Assembly: GCA_016185125.1 (NCBI GenBank)
Contig: JACPOC010000052.1
Location: forward strand, 1 to 64,000
Direction of reading: 5' to 3'
From: Bacteroidota bacterium
GTDB taxonomy: Bacteria > Bacteroidota > Bacteroidia > B-17B0 > Aurantibacillaceae
Length of the DNA stretch: 64,000 bases
The position numbers were made by a program, and so were the translations under genes. A model generated the notes under the pieces. The model was given only the letters and a program-made list of their open reading frames with translations. It made no database searches and had not been told where the DNA came from. Shown piece by piece: positions 17,667-26,201 of this stretch (position 1 is the first letter of the stretch; the number at the start of each line of letters is the position of its first letter).

Positions 17667-18341
17667 ATGGCCGTTTACCGTTTTAGAATTTGCTTAGAAG
17701 ATAACGAAGATGTGTACCGAGATATTGATCTTAAGGCAGCGCAAACATTTGAACAATTTCATGACAGCATACAAGAAGCTTTTAAATTTGATAATAAACA
17801 TTCGGCTTCCTTTTTTGTGAGTGATGATTACTGGCGAAAAAACCAGGAGATAACCTTAAAAAAAGAAGATCTTCCATTAGATCCCGAAGAAATTCGTAAA
17901 AAAGTGGAACCTAAAAAATTGATGGCTGATACAAAAATAGCCAAGTTTATTGAGCAGCCTCATCAGCGTTTTATTTATGTTTTTGATACCACTGCGCAAT
18001 GGAGTTTTTTAATTGAAATGCTTAAAATAGCCGAAGAAAGTCCTAAACTAAAATACCCGGCTATTACACGCAGTATTGGAAATGCGCCAAAGCAATATAA
18101 ACAGGTTAATATCATTAAGGAAGAAATGAATCCTGATCTTGCTATGGCTGCTTTATTAAATGATTTGGATGCTGGCGACGATGAAGCTTACAAGGTAATG
18201 CACCATGCCGAAGAAGGAGTTGAGGATGAAGATCTGATAAGCCTTGAAGGAGAAGAAGGTGAAGAGCAGGAAGCCGGAGACGATGAGTTTAATGACGGGG
18301 ATGAAGCCGGAGCCTTAGACGAAGATCATCAGGATGATTAA
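17667..18341 (+). CDS. pRiA4b ORF-3-like protein with acidic tail
   Basis: A 224-residue cytoplasmic protein. The N-terminal ~150 residues (YRFRICLEDNEDVYRDIDLK, FEQFHDSIQEAFKFDNKHSA, FIYVFDTTAQWSFLIEML) match the plasmid pRiA4b ORF-3 family, whose molecular role is unknown. The last ~45 residues are almost all Glu, Asp and Gly, an extreme acidic tail. Despite the family name nothing mobile lies nearby. It follows the GT2 gene by six bases. Confidence 0.75.
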   Translation: MAVYRFRICLEDNEDVYRDIDLKAAQTFEQFHDSIQEAFKFDNKHSASFFVSDDYWRKNQEITLKKEDLPLDPEEIRKKVEPKKLMADTKIAKFIEQPHQRFIYVFDTTAQWSFLIEMLKIAEESPKLKYPAITRSIGNAPKQYKQVNIIKEEMNPDLAMAALLNDLDAGDDEAYKVMHHAEEGVEDEDLISLEGEEGEEQEAGDDEFNDGDEAGALDEDHQDD

Positions 18342-18351
18342 TTGCTTATAA

Positions 18352-19020
18352 TTACAAACACCAATTAACAGGCTTAATGTTGTTGGCTTTCAGATATTCA
18401 TTAGCCTTAGAAAAATGCCTGTTTCCAAAAAAAGCGCCTCTTGCTAAAGGCGATGGATGAGCCGATTGCAGAATTAAATGCTTTTCAGAATCAATTAAAT
18501 TTGCCTTAGCCTTGGCATAATTACCCCACAAAAGAAACACCACATTTTTTTTACTAGTAGAAATAAGTTTTATTACCGCATCAGTAAATTGTTCCCAGCC
18601 TTTATTCTGATGGCTTCCTGCAGTGTTTGCTCTTACCGTTAATGTAGCGTTTAATAAAAATACTCCTTGTCTTGCCCAATGTTCCAAATTTCCGGTTAAA
18701 GGAATAGTGCAATCACAATCGGCTTTTAATTCTTTAAAAATATTAGCAAGACTTGGCGGAAATCTTACACCATCGTTTACCGAAAAGCTTAATCCATTGG
18801 CTTGTCCGGATCCATGATAAGGATCTTGCCCGAGTATTACAATTTTCACTTCTTCGAATGATGTATAATTAAATGCCGAAAAAATTAAGTTTTCCGGTGG
18901 ATAAATTTTGTGGGTACCGATTTCAGAAGCAATAAAATTATTTAATCTGATAAAATAATCTTTCCTAAACTCATCTTTAAGTTTCTCTCGCCAAATACCC
19001 TGTATGCCGCTCTCTACCAT
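18352..19020 (-). CDS. ung: Uracil-DNA glycosylase
   Basis: A 222-residue family 1 enzyme that removes uracil from DNA in base excision repair. VVILGQDPYHGSGQANGLSF-type segment carries the catalytic Asp66, and LQSAHPSPLARGAFFG has the His of motif B. VFLLWGNYAKAK is also conserved. Length is as in E. coli Ung. The stop lies 10 bases from the convergent acidic-tail gene. Confidence 0.95.
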   Translation of the reverse strand: MVESGIQGIWREKLKDEFRKDYFIRLNNFIASEIGTHKIYPPENLIFSAFNYTSFEEVKIVILGQDPYHGSGQANGLSFSVNDGVRFPPSLANIFKELKADCDCTIPLTGNLEHWARQGVFLLNATLTVRANTAGSHQNKGWEQFTDAVIKLISTSKKNVVFLLWGNYAKAKANLIDSEKHLILQSAHPSPLARGAFFGNRHFSKANEYLKANNIKPVNWCL

Positions 19021-19090
19021 TAAATGCTAAATTATATACATTAATCGTATCTATAAAATCATATAATTACCTATAATTAATATGATTTGC

Positions 19091-19098
19091 TATATTTG
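19091..19098 (+). promoter_or_regulatory. -7 box TATATTTG of the thioredoxin-like gene
   Basis: TATATTTG is a perfect TAnnTTTG match 24 bases before the start codon at 19123. No TTTG lies at the usual upstream distance, so the -33 element is weak or absent. Confidence 0.5.
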
Positions 19099-19122
19099 TT
19101 AATACAAACTTAATTTTACACC

Positions 19123-20313
19123 ATGAAAAACATTTTATTAGCTGCTATTGTACTTTCGTTCATTTGTGGCCAGGCTCAAAATAGAAGTATTGTTTTTGAA
19201 ACAGGCAATTGGGCTTCTGTTTTAGAAAAAGCAAAAAAAGAAAATAAACCTATTTTTGTAGATGCTTTTACAACCTGGTGCGGACCCTGCAAACAAATGG
19301 CAAAAACCGTTTTTACCAACGATTCTGTAGCGGATTTCTTTAACACAAAATTTATAAACTATAAGTTTGATATGGAAAAAGGCGAAGGGATTGAATTTGC
19401 AAAAAAATATCAGGTAAATTGTTATCCCAATTTAATTATAGTTAATGGTGAGGGCACTTTGGTTCATCGCTCGGCCGGCATGTTGCAAGCTCCTGTTTTT
19501 TTAACCTTTGCGCGTAACGGCTTAACTCCCGGAAAAACATTTGTAGATATTAAATCGGCGTATGAAAAAGAAGGGCTTAATGAAAATAATGTATTTAAAT
19601 ACATTGAATTAATATCTTCAGCATGTTTTAATTCTTCGCCTTTTGTAACAACTTATATTGGCTCCATAAAGGAAGAGGATTTAATAAAACCTAACAACTG
19701 GAAGCTGGTAAAAGATCATGTCAGCGATTATAAATCCAGAGAAGCTAATTACCTTCTTAAAAATATTTCTTCGTTTGAATCGAAATTTGGTAAAGAGGAA
19801 GTTCAGCAAAAGCTTTTGGAATTTGGAAGCAATTATTTTCAGTCTTATATTAAAGCAAAAACTTACGACAAAACAGGTTTCGAAAAAGCAAAACTTGATT
19901 TCAAAGCGTTGAATTGGCCTAATTCAGAAAAAACACTTTTTGATGCGGATTTGCAAATAAGCAGTCGCTTTGATAAACCGAATTATTATAAACTTGCCTC
20001 AAAAGACTTTTTAAAGTACTATAATAACGATGCCAACGCACTGAATGGAATGGCCTGGAACTATTATGAGGAAGTAACCGACCAAGAACAACTCAAATCA
20101 GCAGTAAGTATGTCTAAACGCGCCTGTGAAATTGAAAATAATTACGCCAATCTTGATACCTATGCTTGTGTTTTATACAAGGCAGGTAATTACCCACAAG
20201 CAGAAAAAACAGCTCAGCTTTCAATTGAAAAAGCAAAGAAAGAAAATTTGAAAGAAGAAGATTATCACGAAACTACCGAACTCCTTAAAAAAATACAGGC
20301 TAACTTAAAATAG
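19123..20313 (+). CDS. Exported thioredoxin-fold protein with TPR-like C-terminus
   Basis: A 396-residue protein with a signal peptide (MKNILLAAIVLSFICGQAQ). A thioredoxin domain occupies about residues 25-140 with active site TWCGPCKQMA (Cys53 and Cys56), the usual CGPC of a reducing thioredoxin. The rest is helical and ends in TPR-like repeats (YANLDTYACVLYKAGNYPQA). It may be a periplasmic thiol-disulphide reductase or a DUF255/thioredoxin-7-type protein. Its 3' end overlaps rsmE by 14 bases (convergent). Confidence 0.82.
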   Translation: MKNILLAAIVLSFICGQAQNRSIVFETGNWASVLEKAKKENKPIFVDAFTTWCGPCKQMAKTVFTNDSVADFFNTKFINYKFDMEKGEGIEFAKKYQVNCYPNLIIVNGEGTLVHRSAGMLQAPVFLTFARNGLTPGKTFVDIKSAYEKEGLNENNVFKYIELISSACFNSSPFVTTYIGSIKEEDLIKPNNWKLVKDHVSDYKSREANYLLKNISSFESKFGKEEVQQKLLEFGSNYFQSYIKAKTYDKTGFEKAKLDFKALNWPNSEKTLFDADLQISSRFDKPNYYKLASKDFLKYYNNDANALNGMAWNYYEEVTDQEQLKSAVSMSKRACEIENNYANLDTYACVLYKAGNYPQAEKTAQLSIEKAKKENLKEEDYHETTELLKKIQANLK

Positions 20314-20992
20314 ATGCGGCCTGGCATACAACTAATCCTGCCGTTTCAGTTCGAAGTCTGCTTTGACCAAGATCTAAACCTTTAAAGCCATTTTTCATAG
20401 CAAGAGTAAGTTCTTCTTTGGTAAAATCTCCCTCCGGACCAATAAGCACCAATAAGGAAGAATTTTTAAATGCAATTTCTTTTAAAGGTTGTTTAATGCC
20501 TATTTCACAATGAGCAATAAAGTTTTGTTCTCCTTTTTTATTTAAAATTTCTTTAAACGGAACCAATTCATTTACTTTAGGAATAAAAGCCTGTAAACTT
20601 TGCTTCACCGCGCTTTCAACTATTTTTATTATACGATCGTGCTTAATTACCACTCGCTCCGAATTTTTACATTGAATAAATGTAATCTCATCAATTCCTA
20701 TCTCTACAGCTTTTTCAATCATCCATTCAATTCTATCCATTTGCTTAGTGGGCGCTATGGCTAAGTGTAAATAATAAGGATGTTTTTTTTGTTGAACAGG
20801 GCCGTTCAAAAGTTCCGCCACACATTTCTTTTCGCTTACAATATTGAGTACTCCCTCGTACGAATTGCCTTTTCCATCAATGATGTGAATTTTATCATTA
20901 GCTTTTTTTCTAAGTACTTTACAGCAATGCCAGCTTTCTTCAGAGGTCAGAATAGCTAAATTATTTTCAATAGTAGCAATAAAAATATTCAC
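20300..20992 (-). CDS. rsmE: 16S rRNA (uracil-1498-N3)-methyltransferase
   Basis: A 230-residue SPOUT-class methyltransferase that methylates U1498 in the decoding region of 16S rRNA. The knot motifs are LLVLIGPEGDFTKEELTLA and GLDLGQSRLRTETAGLV, both nearly consensus. The N-terminal PUA-like domain includes HCCKVLRKKANDKIHIIDGK. Divergent from acpH with 27 bases between starts. Confidence 0.93.
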   Translation of the reverse strand: MNIFIATIENNLAILTSEESWHCCKVLRKKANDKIHIIDGKGNSYEGVLNIVSEKKCVAELLNGPVQQKKHPYYLHLAIAPTKQMDRIEWMIEKAVEIGIDEITFIQCKNSERVVIKHDRIIKIVESAVKQSLQAFIPKVNELVPFKEILNKKGEQNFIAHCEIGIKQPLKEIAFKNSSLLVLIGPEGDFTKEELTLAMKNGFKGLDLGQSRLRTETAGLVVCQAASILS

Positions 20993-21006
20993 ATTATAAA
21001 AATACG

Positions 21007-21014
21007 TAATTTTG
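21007..21014 (+). promoter_or_regulatory. -7 box TAATTTTG just before the ACP phosphodiesterase gene
   Basis: TAATTTTG fits TAnnTTTG and ends five bases before the ATG at 21020, so the mRNA would be leaderless or nearly so. No -33 TTTG is visible. Confidence 0.45.
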
Positions 21015-21019
21015 TTCTA

Positions 21020-21595
21020 ATGAATTATCTGGCTCATTCATTCTTATCCTTCAACAAACCGGAGCTGATAATTGGAAATTTTATTGCGGATCATATTCAT
21101 GGCAATTACTCTGAAATTTATCCTGAATCAATTAAAGAAGGCATTAAATTACACCGGAGAATAGATACTTTCACCGATTCGCATGAAAAATTTAAAGAAA
21201 GTAAACGTTATTTTTATAATGGTTTCGAAAAATACAGTGGCATTTTAATAGATATTTACTTCGATCATTTACTGGCTAAAAATTTTGAAAATTATTCATC
21301 CATTTCCTTAGAAGCTTACTGCAAAGACATTTATAAAATATATACCGCGCATGTAAATATACTTCCAAAAGAAAGTGCAGGTTTTTTGCAATACGTTTTA
21401 AAAAATAATATTTACATTTCCTATTCAACAATTGAAGGCATCGAAAAGGTATTATATCACCTTTCACATCGCATTAACCACGGGGTGTGGCTTAATAAAT
21501 CAATTGAGCTATTTAATCTGCATGAACCACAACTGCAAAAAAACTTTGAAGTATTCTTTAAAGATTCTTTAACAGAATTTAATACATCATTATAA
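21020..21595 (+). CDS. Acyl carrier protein phosphodiesterase-like (AcpH family)
   Basis: A 191-residue protein of the AcpH/DUF479 family, which removes the 4'-phosphopantetheine arm from acyl carrier protein. MNYLAHSFLS, IIGNFIADHIHGN and IKLHRRIDTFTDSHE hold the metal-binding His and Asp residues of this HD-like fold. E. coli AcpH is of the same size. Activity in Bacteroidota members is presumed from homology. The stop overlaps the next start by one base (TAATG). Confidence 0.82.
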   Translation: MNYLAHSFLSFNKPELIIGNFIADHIHGNYSEIYPESIKEGIKLHRRIDTFTDSHEKFKESKRYFYNGFEKYSGILIDIYFDHLLAKNFENYSSISLEAYCKDIYKIYTAHVNILPKESAGFLQYVLKNNIYISYSTIEGIEKVLYHLSHRINHGVWLNKSIELFNLHEPQLQKNFEVFFKDSLTEFNTSL

Positions 21596-22230
21596 TGGAA
21601 TTTATAAACAACCAACTCCTTTCCTACTGCGAAAGTTTTACTAAGCCCGAACCGGAATTATTAAAAGAGCTCAGCCGCCAAACACATATTAAAGCAGGGC
21701 AGCCCCGTATGTTAAGCGGTCATTTACAAGGCCGTTTTCTCAGCCTCTTATCCAAGCTATGTCAGCCAAAATACATATTGGAAATTGGAACCTACACCGG
21801 ATATTCTGCTCTCTGTCTTGCTGAGGGACTTACAGAAAATGGTAAATTAATTACCATAGATTCTAATGAAGAAACTAATTTATTTGCAAGAGCATATATA
21901 GAAAGATCGGCTGATAAAAATAAAATTGAACTTATTCATGGCGATGCCCGGCAAATTATTCCCACCTTAAATCATAAATGGGATCTTGTTTTTATTGATG
22001 CCGATAAACGAAATTACTCCCTCTACTTTGATCTCATTATTGAGCAGCTTAAACAGGGAGGGCTGATTATTGCCGATAATGTTTTATGGAGCGGAAAAAT
22101 TCTTCAGGAAGCCATGGACAAAGACACCCTTTCCATTCATCAATTTAATAAAAAAGTTAGTGCCGATTCCCGGGTTGAAAGTATACTGCTGCCTGTAAGA
22201 GACGGCCTGATGCTACTTAGGAAAATTTGA
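21595..22230 (+). CDS. SAM-dependent O-methyltransferase (COMT/TrmR-like family)
   Basis: A 211-residue class I methyltransferase. ILEIGTYTGYSALCLAEGL is the SAM-binding motif I, IDSNEETN motif II, and DLVFIDADKRNYSLYFDLI the metal and catechol-type site, followed by GGLIIADNVLWSG. Family members methylate catechols, caffeoyl-CoA-like compounds or, as in B. subtilis TrmR, tRNA; which applies here is open. It is translationally coupled to the AcpH gene by a one-base overlap. Confidence 0.85.
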   Translation: MEFINNQLLSYCESFTKPEPELLKELSRQTHIKAGQPRMLSGHLQGRFLSLLSKLCQPKYILEIGTYTGYSALCLAEGLTENGKLITIDSNEETNLFARAYIERSADKNKIELIHGDARQIIPTLNHKWDLVFIDADKRNYSLYFDLIIEQLKQGGLIIADNVLWSGKILQEAMDKDTLSIHQFNKKVSADSRVESILLPVRDGLMLLRKI

Positions 22231-22413
22231 TTGATAGCCACGGTTCGCGATACAATTTTACACTCCAATGCAAAGCTAACAAACTTCCAAAGCTGAATAA
22301 TAACAATACTGGGGCGCAAGGTTTTATGAATCATTTAAAATCTGCCCATCGGTGTGCCATACTGCACCCCAAATATTTAGCAAAATTCTCACCGCCTTTT
22401 TACGCTTTATTGC

Positions 22414-22421
22414 TATCTTTA
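22414..22421 (+). promoter_or_regulatory. -7-like box TATCTTTA of the PASTA gene
   Basis: TATCTTTA differs from TAnnTTTG in the last base only and lies 10 bases before the ATG at 22432. The ~200 bases before it hold no gene that I can support. Confidence 0.35.
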
Positions 22422-22431
22422 AAGTCACATT

Positions 22432-23037
22432 ATGCACGCTTTTATTTCATTTTTAAAATCCAGGCAATTCTTCCTGCACCTTGCCATAATACTTGCCGTT
22501 TTGTTTTTCTTTTTTTTCTTCCTGCTAAAATGGCTTAATTCATACACCAATCATGGCGAATTTGTAGAAGTGCCGGATTTTAGCGACATTAAAGTGGTTG
22601 CTTTAAATGATTTCATTAAAGATAAAGACGTTAATTATCAGATAATTGATAGTATTTATGATCCAAAACAAAAAACAGGAATTGTGTTAAGACAAGATCC
22701 TGAACCAAATGTTAAGGTTAAACACAATAGAACGGTGTATCTTTACGTTACAGGTATGGTAGCCCCGCAAATTAAAATGCCAAAACTTATTGACCGCAGC
22801 GAGCGTCAGGCCCGGTTAATAGTTGGAAGTTATGGCTTAAAAATTGGCAAGGTCACCGAAAAATTGGCTGATTGCAATGGCTGCGTGTTAGCCCAATTGG
22901 TTGGCGGGAAGGAAGTGGAGCCCGGCGCTTTTGTAAAAAAAGGAAGTGTGGTTTCATTAATTGTTGGCGTAAAAGACAGCTATTATAATTCCATGCCATC
23001 GGATTCAGGCGATGTAAAAGAACCTGAAATTGATTAA
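22432..23037 (+). CDS. Membrane-anchored PASTA-domain protein
   Basis: A 201-residue protein with a short cytoplasmic end, one membrane helix (HLAIILAVLFFFFFFLLKWL) and a periplasmic part of two to three PASTA repeats (FVEVPDFSDIKVVALNDFI, IKMPKLIDRSERQARLIVGS). PASTA domains bind muropeptides or beta-lactams and usually sit on Ser/Thr kinases or penicillin-binding proteins. Here neither is attached, so this is a stand-alone PASTA protein. It lies just before a T9SS cargo gene and an rluD-like gene, an order I believe recurs in Bacteroidota, though this cannot be checked here. Confidence 0.82.
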   Translation: MHAFISFLKSRQFFLHLAIILAVLFFFFFFLLKWLNSYTNHGEFVEVPDFSDIKVVALNDFIKDKDVNYQIIDSIYDPKQKTGIVLRQDPEPNVKVKHNRTVYLYVTGMVAPQIKMPKLIDRSERQARLIVGSYGLKIGKVTEKLADCNGCVLAQLVGGKEVEPGAFVKKGSVVSLIVGVKDSYYNSMPSDSGDVKEPEID

Positions 23038-23047
23038 TGAAAATAAC

Positions 23048-24991
23048 ATGAAAAACCATTTTTTAACATATTTTTTAATTATTCTAATAGGCTCAAAAGC
23101 ACAGGAAGCAATACAGCCATTAAACGGAAATATCAATTATGTTTACAAAGACCTTTTTAAACACGCACCTCCTGAAAACGTTCATTCTCAAAAAAATGCT
23201 GTAGGTCTGCAAATACCTTTTATAGATGACTTTTATTATGCCTATAAACAAAGTTATCCCGATCAAAATTTATGGAGCGATTCCACTACTTACATTAACA
23301 CCGGCTACGGCATTTCGCCCTTGAGCATTGGTGTTGCCACCTTCGACGGGCTGAATAAATACGGTTATCCCTACACCCCAAATCTTACCAACATGCTGCA
23401 ATCGTTGCCTGCTGATACCTTAAGATCAAAACCAATTAACTTATTTTCGGCAGGTTCCGTTACATTACAACCAACGGATAGCGTTGCACTTATTTTTTAT
23501 TACCAGGCCCGCGGCCGCGGAGATTCACCCGAACAAACAGACTCTTTACTGGTAGATTTTTACAAACCAAATCAAAAAACCTGGAGCTCAAAAGTTTGGT
23601 TCAGTCGCGGAAATTCAAATGCCAATACTTACGATACAGTTTTTAAAAGAGGATTTGTATGGATAAGCGATACCGCTTTTTTAAAAGATAATTTTCAATT
23701 TCGCTTCAGAAATAAAGCAACCACCGCAGGAGCTTTTGATCATTGGCACATCGATTATATTTATTTAGATAAAGGCCGCAGTATGATTGCGGATACTTCC
23801 TTTGATGATATCGCTTTCGGATATATTCCCACGCCTTACCTTAAAAATTATTCCTCAATGCCTTGGAGGCAATATAAAGACGCTGAAAAAATTCAGAACA
23901 ATACAGTATTTATAAGAAACAACAGCAATAACGGTTCGCTGGTTACCAACATGACCTACGAAAACAAATTGTATGATCAAGCCGGAGTGCTTACTTATTC
24001 ATATACCGGAGGAGCCAATCCCGATCTTAAACCTTTTAAATATAACGGTTGGAATAATCTTCCGGCACATAATTACCCTGCCTTTGGATATACCTTTGCA
24101 CCCTTTACCGACAGCATGGATTATACTATTAAACATTATATTTTTCGCTCAGGTTCTTCCAATGATTTTATACGGGAAAATGATACCGTTGTGCAGCACC
24201 AGTTGTTCAGTAATTACTACGCTTTTGATGATGGCAGTGCGGAAGCAGGTTATTATATAAATGGCAGCGGAGGAAAAATGGGCGTTAAGGTTAAATTAAA
24301 TGTGTTAGATACTTTAAGAGCGGTTAGAATTTATTTTACTCCCGCGGGCTCTATGGCTATTCAACAAAATACAATGGGAGTGGCAACAAGTTCCTATAAA
24401 TTCAGGATAACTATATGGAGCGATGGCGGTACAATGCCCGGTAATACAATATTACGCGACAGTTTGCAACCAGTTAAATATTACACTAAAGCGTTTGTAA
24501 ATGCTTCTCCTGAATACACCTTAACCACACCCTTAATTTTAGGCCCGGGCAACTATTATGTAGGCATTCAGCAATACGTAGCCTCAGGAATTACCGTGGG
24601 CTTCGACCGAAATATTGATCACCGGGAAAACTTATATTACAATTCGGGTAACGGATGGAATCAATCCGCCATTTACGGTTCACTCATGATACGTCCGGTA
24701 TTTGGCCAAAAAATAATACCCCCCGTGGGCATTAAAGATAATATAATCGAATCTTCTGAGTTTGGAAGTATCTATCCTAATCCGGCAAACGATAAATTAA
24801 CCATTGAATTAAATTCGAACAAAACTGTTTCTTACCGTTTAACCAATCTCATGGGACAAACCATTCAAACTGATTTGATTTCGGGTTCACTTCATTCACT
24901 AAACACAAGTGAGCTGAGCAACGGTATTTATTTTCTCATCTTAACTTCTAAGAATCAGAGTAAAACCTTTAAGATTATTGTTGAGCACTAA
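23048..24991 (+). CDS. Large secreted protein with T9SS type A sorting domain
   Basis: A 647-residue protein. The signal peptide MKNHFLTYFLIILIGSKAQ starts at the ATG at 23048, preferred to 23030, which would add six polar residues. The central part is beta-rich with aromatic and Ser/Asp repeats (DSTTYINTGYGISPLSIG), typical of surface proteins with jellyroll domains. The last ~75 residues form a T9SS sorting domain: GSIYPNPANDKLTIEL, YRLTNLMGQTIQT and SNGIYFLILT. It should be exported by Sec and then carried over the outer membrane by T9SS. Ten bases follow the PASTA gene, and two separate it from the rluD-like gene. Confidence 0.85.
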   Translation: MKNHFLTYFLIILIGSKAQEAIQPLNGNINYVYKDLFKHAPPENVHSQKNAVGLQIPFIDDFYYAYKQSYPDQNLWSDSTTYINTGYGISPLSIGVATFDGLNKYGYPYTPNLTNMLQSLPADTLRSKPINLFSAGSVTLQPTDSVALIFYYQARGRGDSPEQTDSLLVDFYKPNQKTWSSKVWFSRGNSNANTYDTVFKRGFVWISDTAFLKDNFQFRFRNKATTAGAFDHWHIDYIYLDKGRSMIADTSFDDIAFGYIPTPYLKNYSSMPWRQYKDAEKIQNNTVFIRNNSNNGSLVTNMTYENKLYDQAGVLTYSYTGGANPDLKPFKYNGWNNLPAHNYPAFGYTFAPFTDSMDYTIKHYIFRSGSSNDFIRENDTVVQHQLFSNYYAFDDGSAEAGYYINGSGGKMGVKVKLNVLDTLRAVRIYFTPAGSMAIQQNTMGVATSSYKFRITIWSDGGTMPGNTILRDSLQPVKYYTKAFVNASPEYTLTTPLILGPGNYYVGIQQYVASGITVGFDRNIDHRENLYYNSGNGWNQSAIYGSLMIRPVFGQKIIPPVGIKDNIIESSEFGSIYPNPANDKLTIELNSNKTVSYRLTNLMGQTIQTDLISGSLHSLNTSELSNGIYFLILTSKNQSKTFKIIVEH

Positions 24992-24993
24992 AT

Positions 24994-26064
24994 ATGGATG
25001 ATTTTGAAGAGGTGGAAGAAATTGGCTCTGATGAAGGCCAGAATTTATACGAACATCACAATATTATAGTAGAAAAAGGTCAGTTTACCATTCGCATTGA
25101 TAAATTTATTATGATGCGCCTATCCAACACCACGCGTACAAAAATTCAATATGCATGCGAATCGGGTTTTGTAAGAGTAAACGGAAAACCCGTTAAAGCC
25201 AATTACAAAATAAAACCGCTGGATGAGATTTCCATTGTGCTCACCGTTCCGCCGCGCGATGTGGAAGTAGTACCCGAAAACATTCCGGTAAATATCACTT
25301 ACGAAGACGATTATCTTTTAATAGTAAACAAAGAGCCGGGCATGGTGGTGCATCCTGCCTATGGTAACTACCGCGGAACGTTAGTAAACGCACTGGCCTA
25401 TCATTTTCAAAACTTACCAACTACACGAACAAAATTAAATAACGATGTGTATATGGATCGTCCGGGCCTTGTGCACCGCATTGACAAAAATACCTCGGGC
25501 ATCATTATTATTGCCAAAACTGAATTAGCCATGACACGGCTTGCCAAAGACTTTTTTGATCGCACCATGGATCGTAAATATGTTGCTTTGGTTTGGGGAG
25601 ATTTAAAACAAGACGCGGGTACAATTACCGGGAATGTTGGCAGAAATTTAAAAGACAGAAAAAAGATGGATGTTTTTCCGGAAGGAAGTGAGCACGGAAA
25701 ACACGCCGTAACCCATTATAAAGTTTTAGAACGTTTTGGTTACGTTACCTTCGTAGAATGTAAATTGGAAACAGGCAGAACCCATCAAATACGTGTGCAT
25801 TTTAAATCCATTGGTCACCCTTTATTTAACGATTACGAATACGGCGGTGATATTATTTTAAAAGGATTAAATACAGCAAAATATAAACAGTTTGTGCAGA
25901 ATTGTTTTGAGCTTTTACCGCGTCAGGCATTGCATGCAAAAACCTTAGGCATTACACATCCAATAACGGGAGATAAACTTTTTTTTGATAGTGAAATTCC
26001 AGATGATATGCAGGCAGCACTTGAAAAATGGCGCAAGTTTATGAAAGATAAAGTTTTGGATTGA
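24994..26064 (+). CDS. rluD: RluD-type pseudouridine synthase with S4 domain
   Basis: A 356-residue enzyme. An N-terminal S4 RNA-binding domain (about residues 25-90; IRIDKFIMMRLSNTTRTKIQ) precedes the catalytic domain with GLVHRIDKNTSGIIIIAKTE, where the Asp of HRID is catalytic, and ETGRTHQIRVHFKSIGHPL. RluD modifies helix 69 of 23S rRNA; by architecture this is the RluD-like paralogue, whereas the one at 6197-6913 has no S4 domain. The first ~20 acidic residues are an N-terminal extension. Two bases separate it from the T9SS cargo gene. Confidence 0.88.
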   Translation: MDDFEEVEEIGSDEGQNLYEHHNIIVEKGQFTIRIDKFIMMRLSNTTRTKIQYACESGFVRVNGKPVKANYKIKPLDEISIVLTVPPRDVEVVPENIPVNITYEDDYLLIVNKEPGMVVHPAYGNYRGTLVNALAYHFQNLPTTRTKLNNDVYMDRPGLVHRIDKNTSGIIIIAKTELAMTRLAKDFFDRTMDRKYVALVWGDLKQDAGTITGNVGRNLKDRKKMDVFPEGSEHGKHAVTHYKVLERFGYVTFVECKLETGRTHQIRVHFKSIGHPLFNDYEYGGDIILKGLNTAKYKQFVQNCFELLPRQALHAKTLGITHPITGDKLFFDSEIPDDMQAALEKWRKFMKDKVLD

Positions 26065-26201
26065 CTTTTTGCGTGCCCTCAAGGTCGAGTAAATTTGTAG
26101 TGTAGTGTAAAAATTGTGTCAAGCGCTGCCTTAGCTTTCTCTTACTCTATTAATGTCGCTACCCGAAAGGACCTACCTCACCACGCAAATCAAAATGTAT
26201 T

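Noticed and set aside
17667..18341. Sign of plasmid origin from the pRiA4b ORF-3 family name
   Set aside because: The family is widespread on chromosomes and no plasmid or transposon genes are nearby.
22227..22538. A 103-codon plus-strand frame between the O-methyltransferase and PASTA genes
   Set aside because: It overlaps the start of the PASTA gene in another frame, has no recognisable features and is unusually rich in His, Cys and Asn for this genome.
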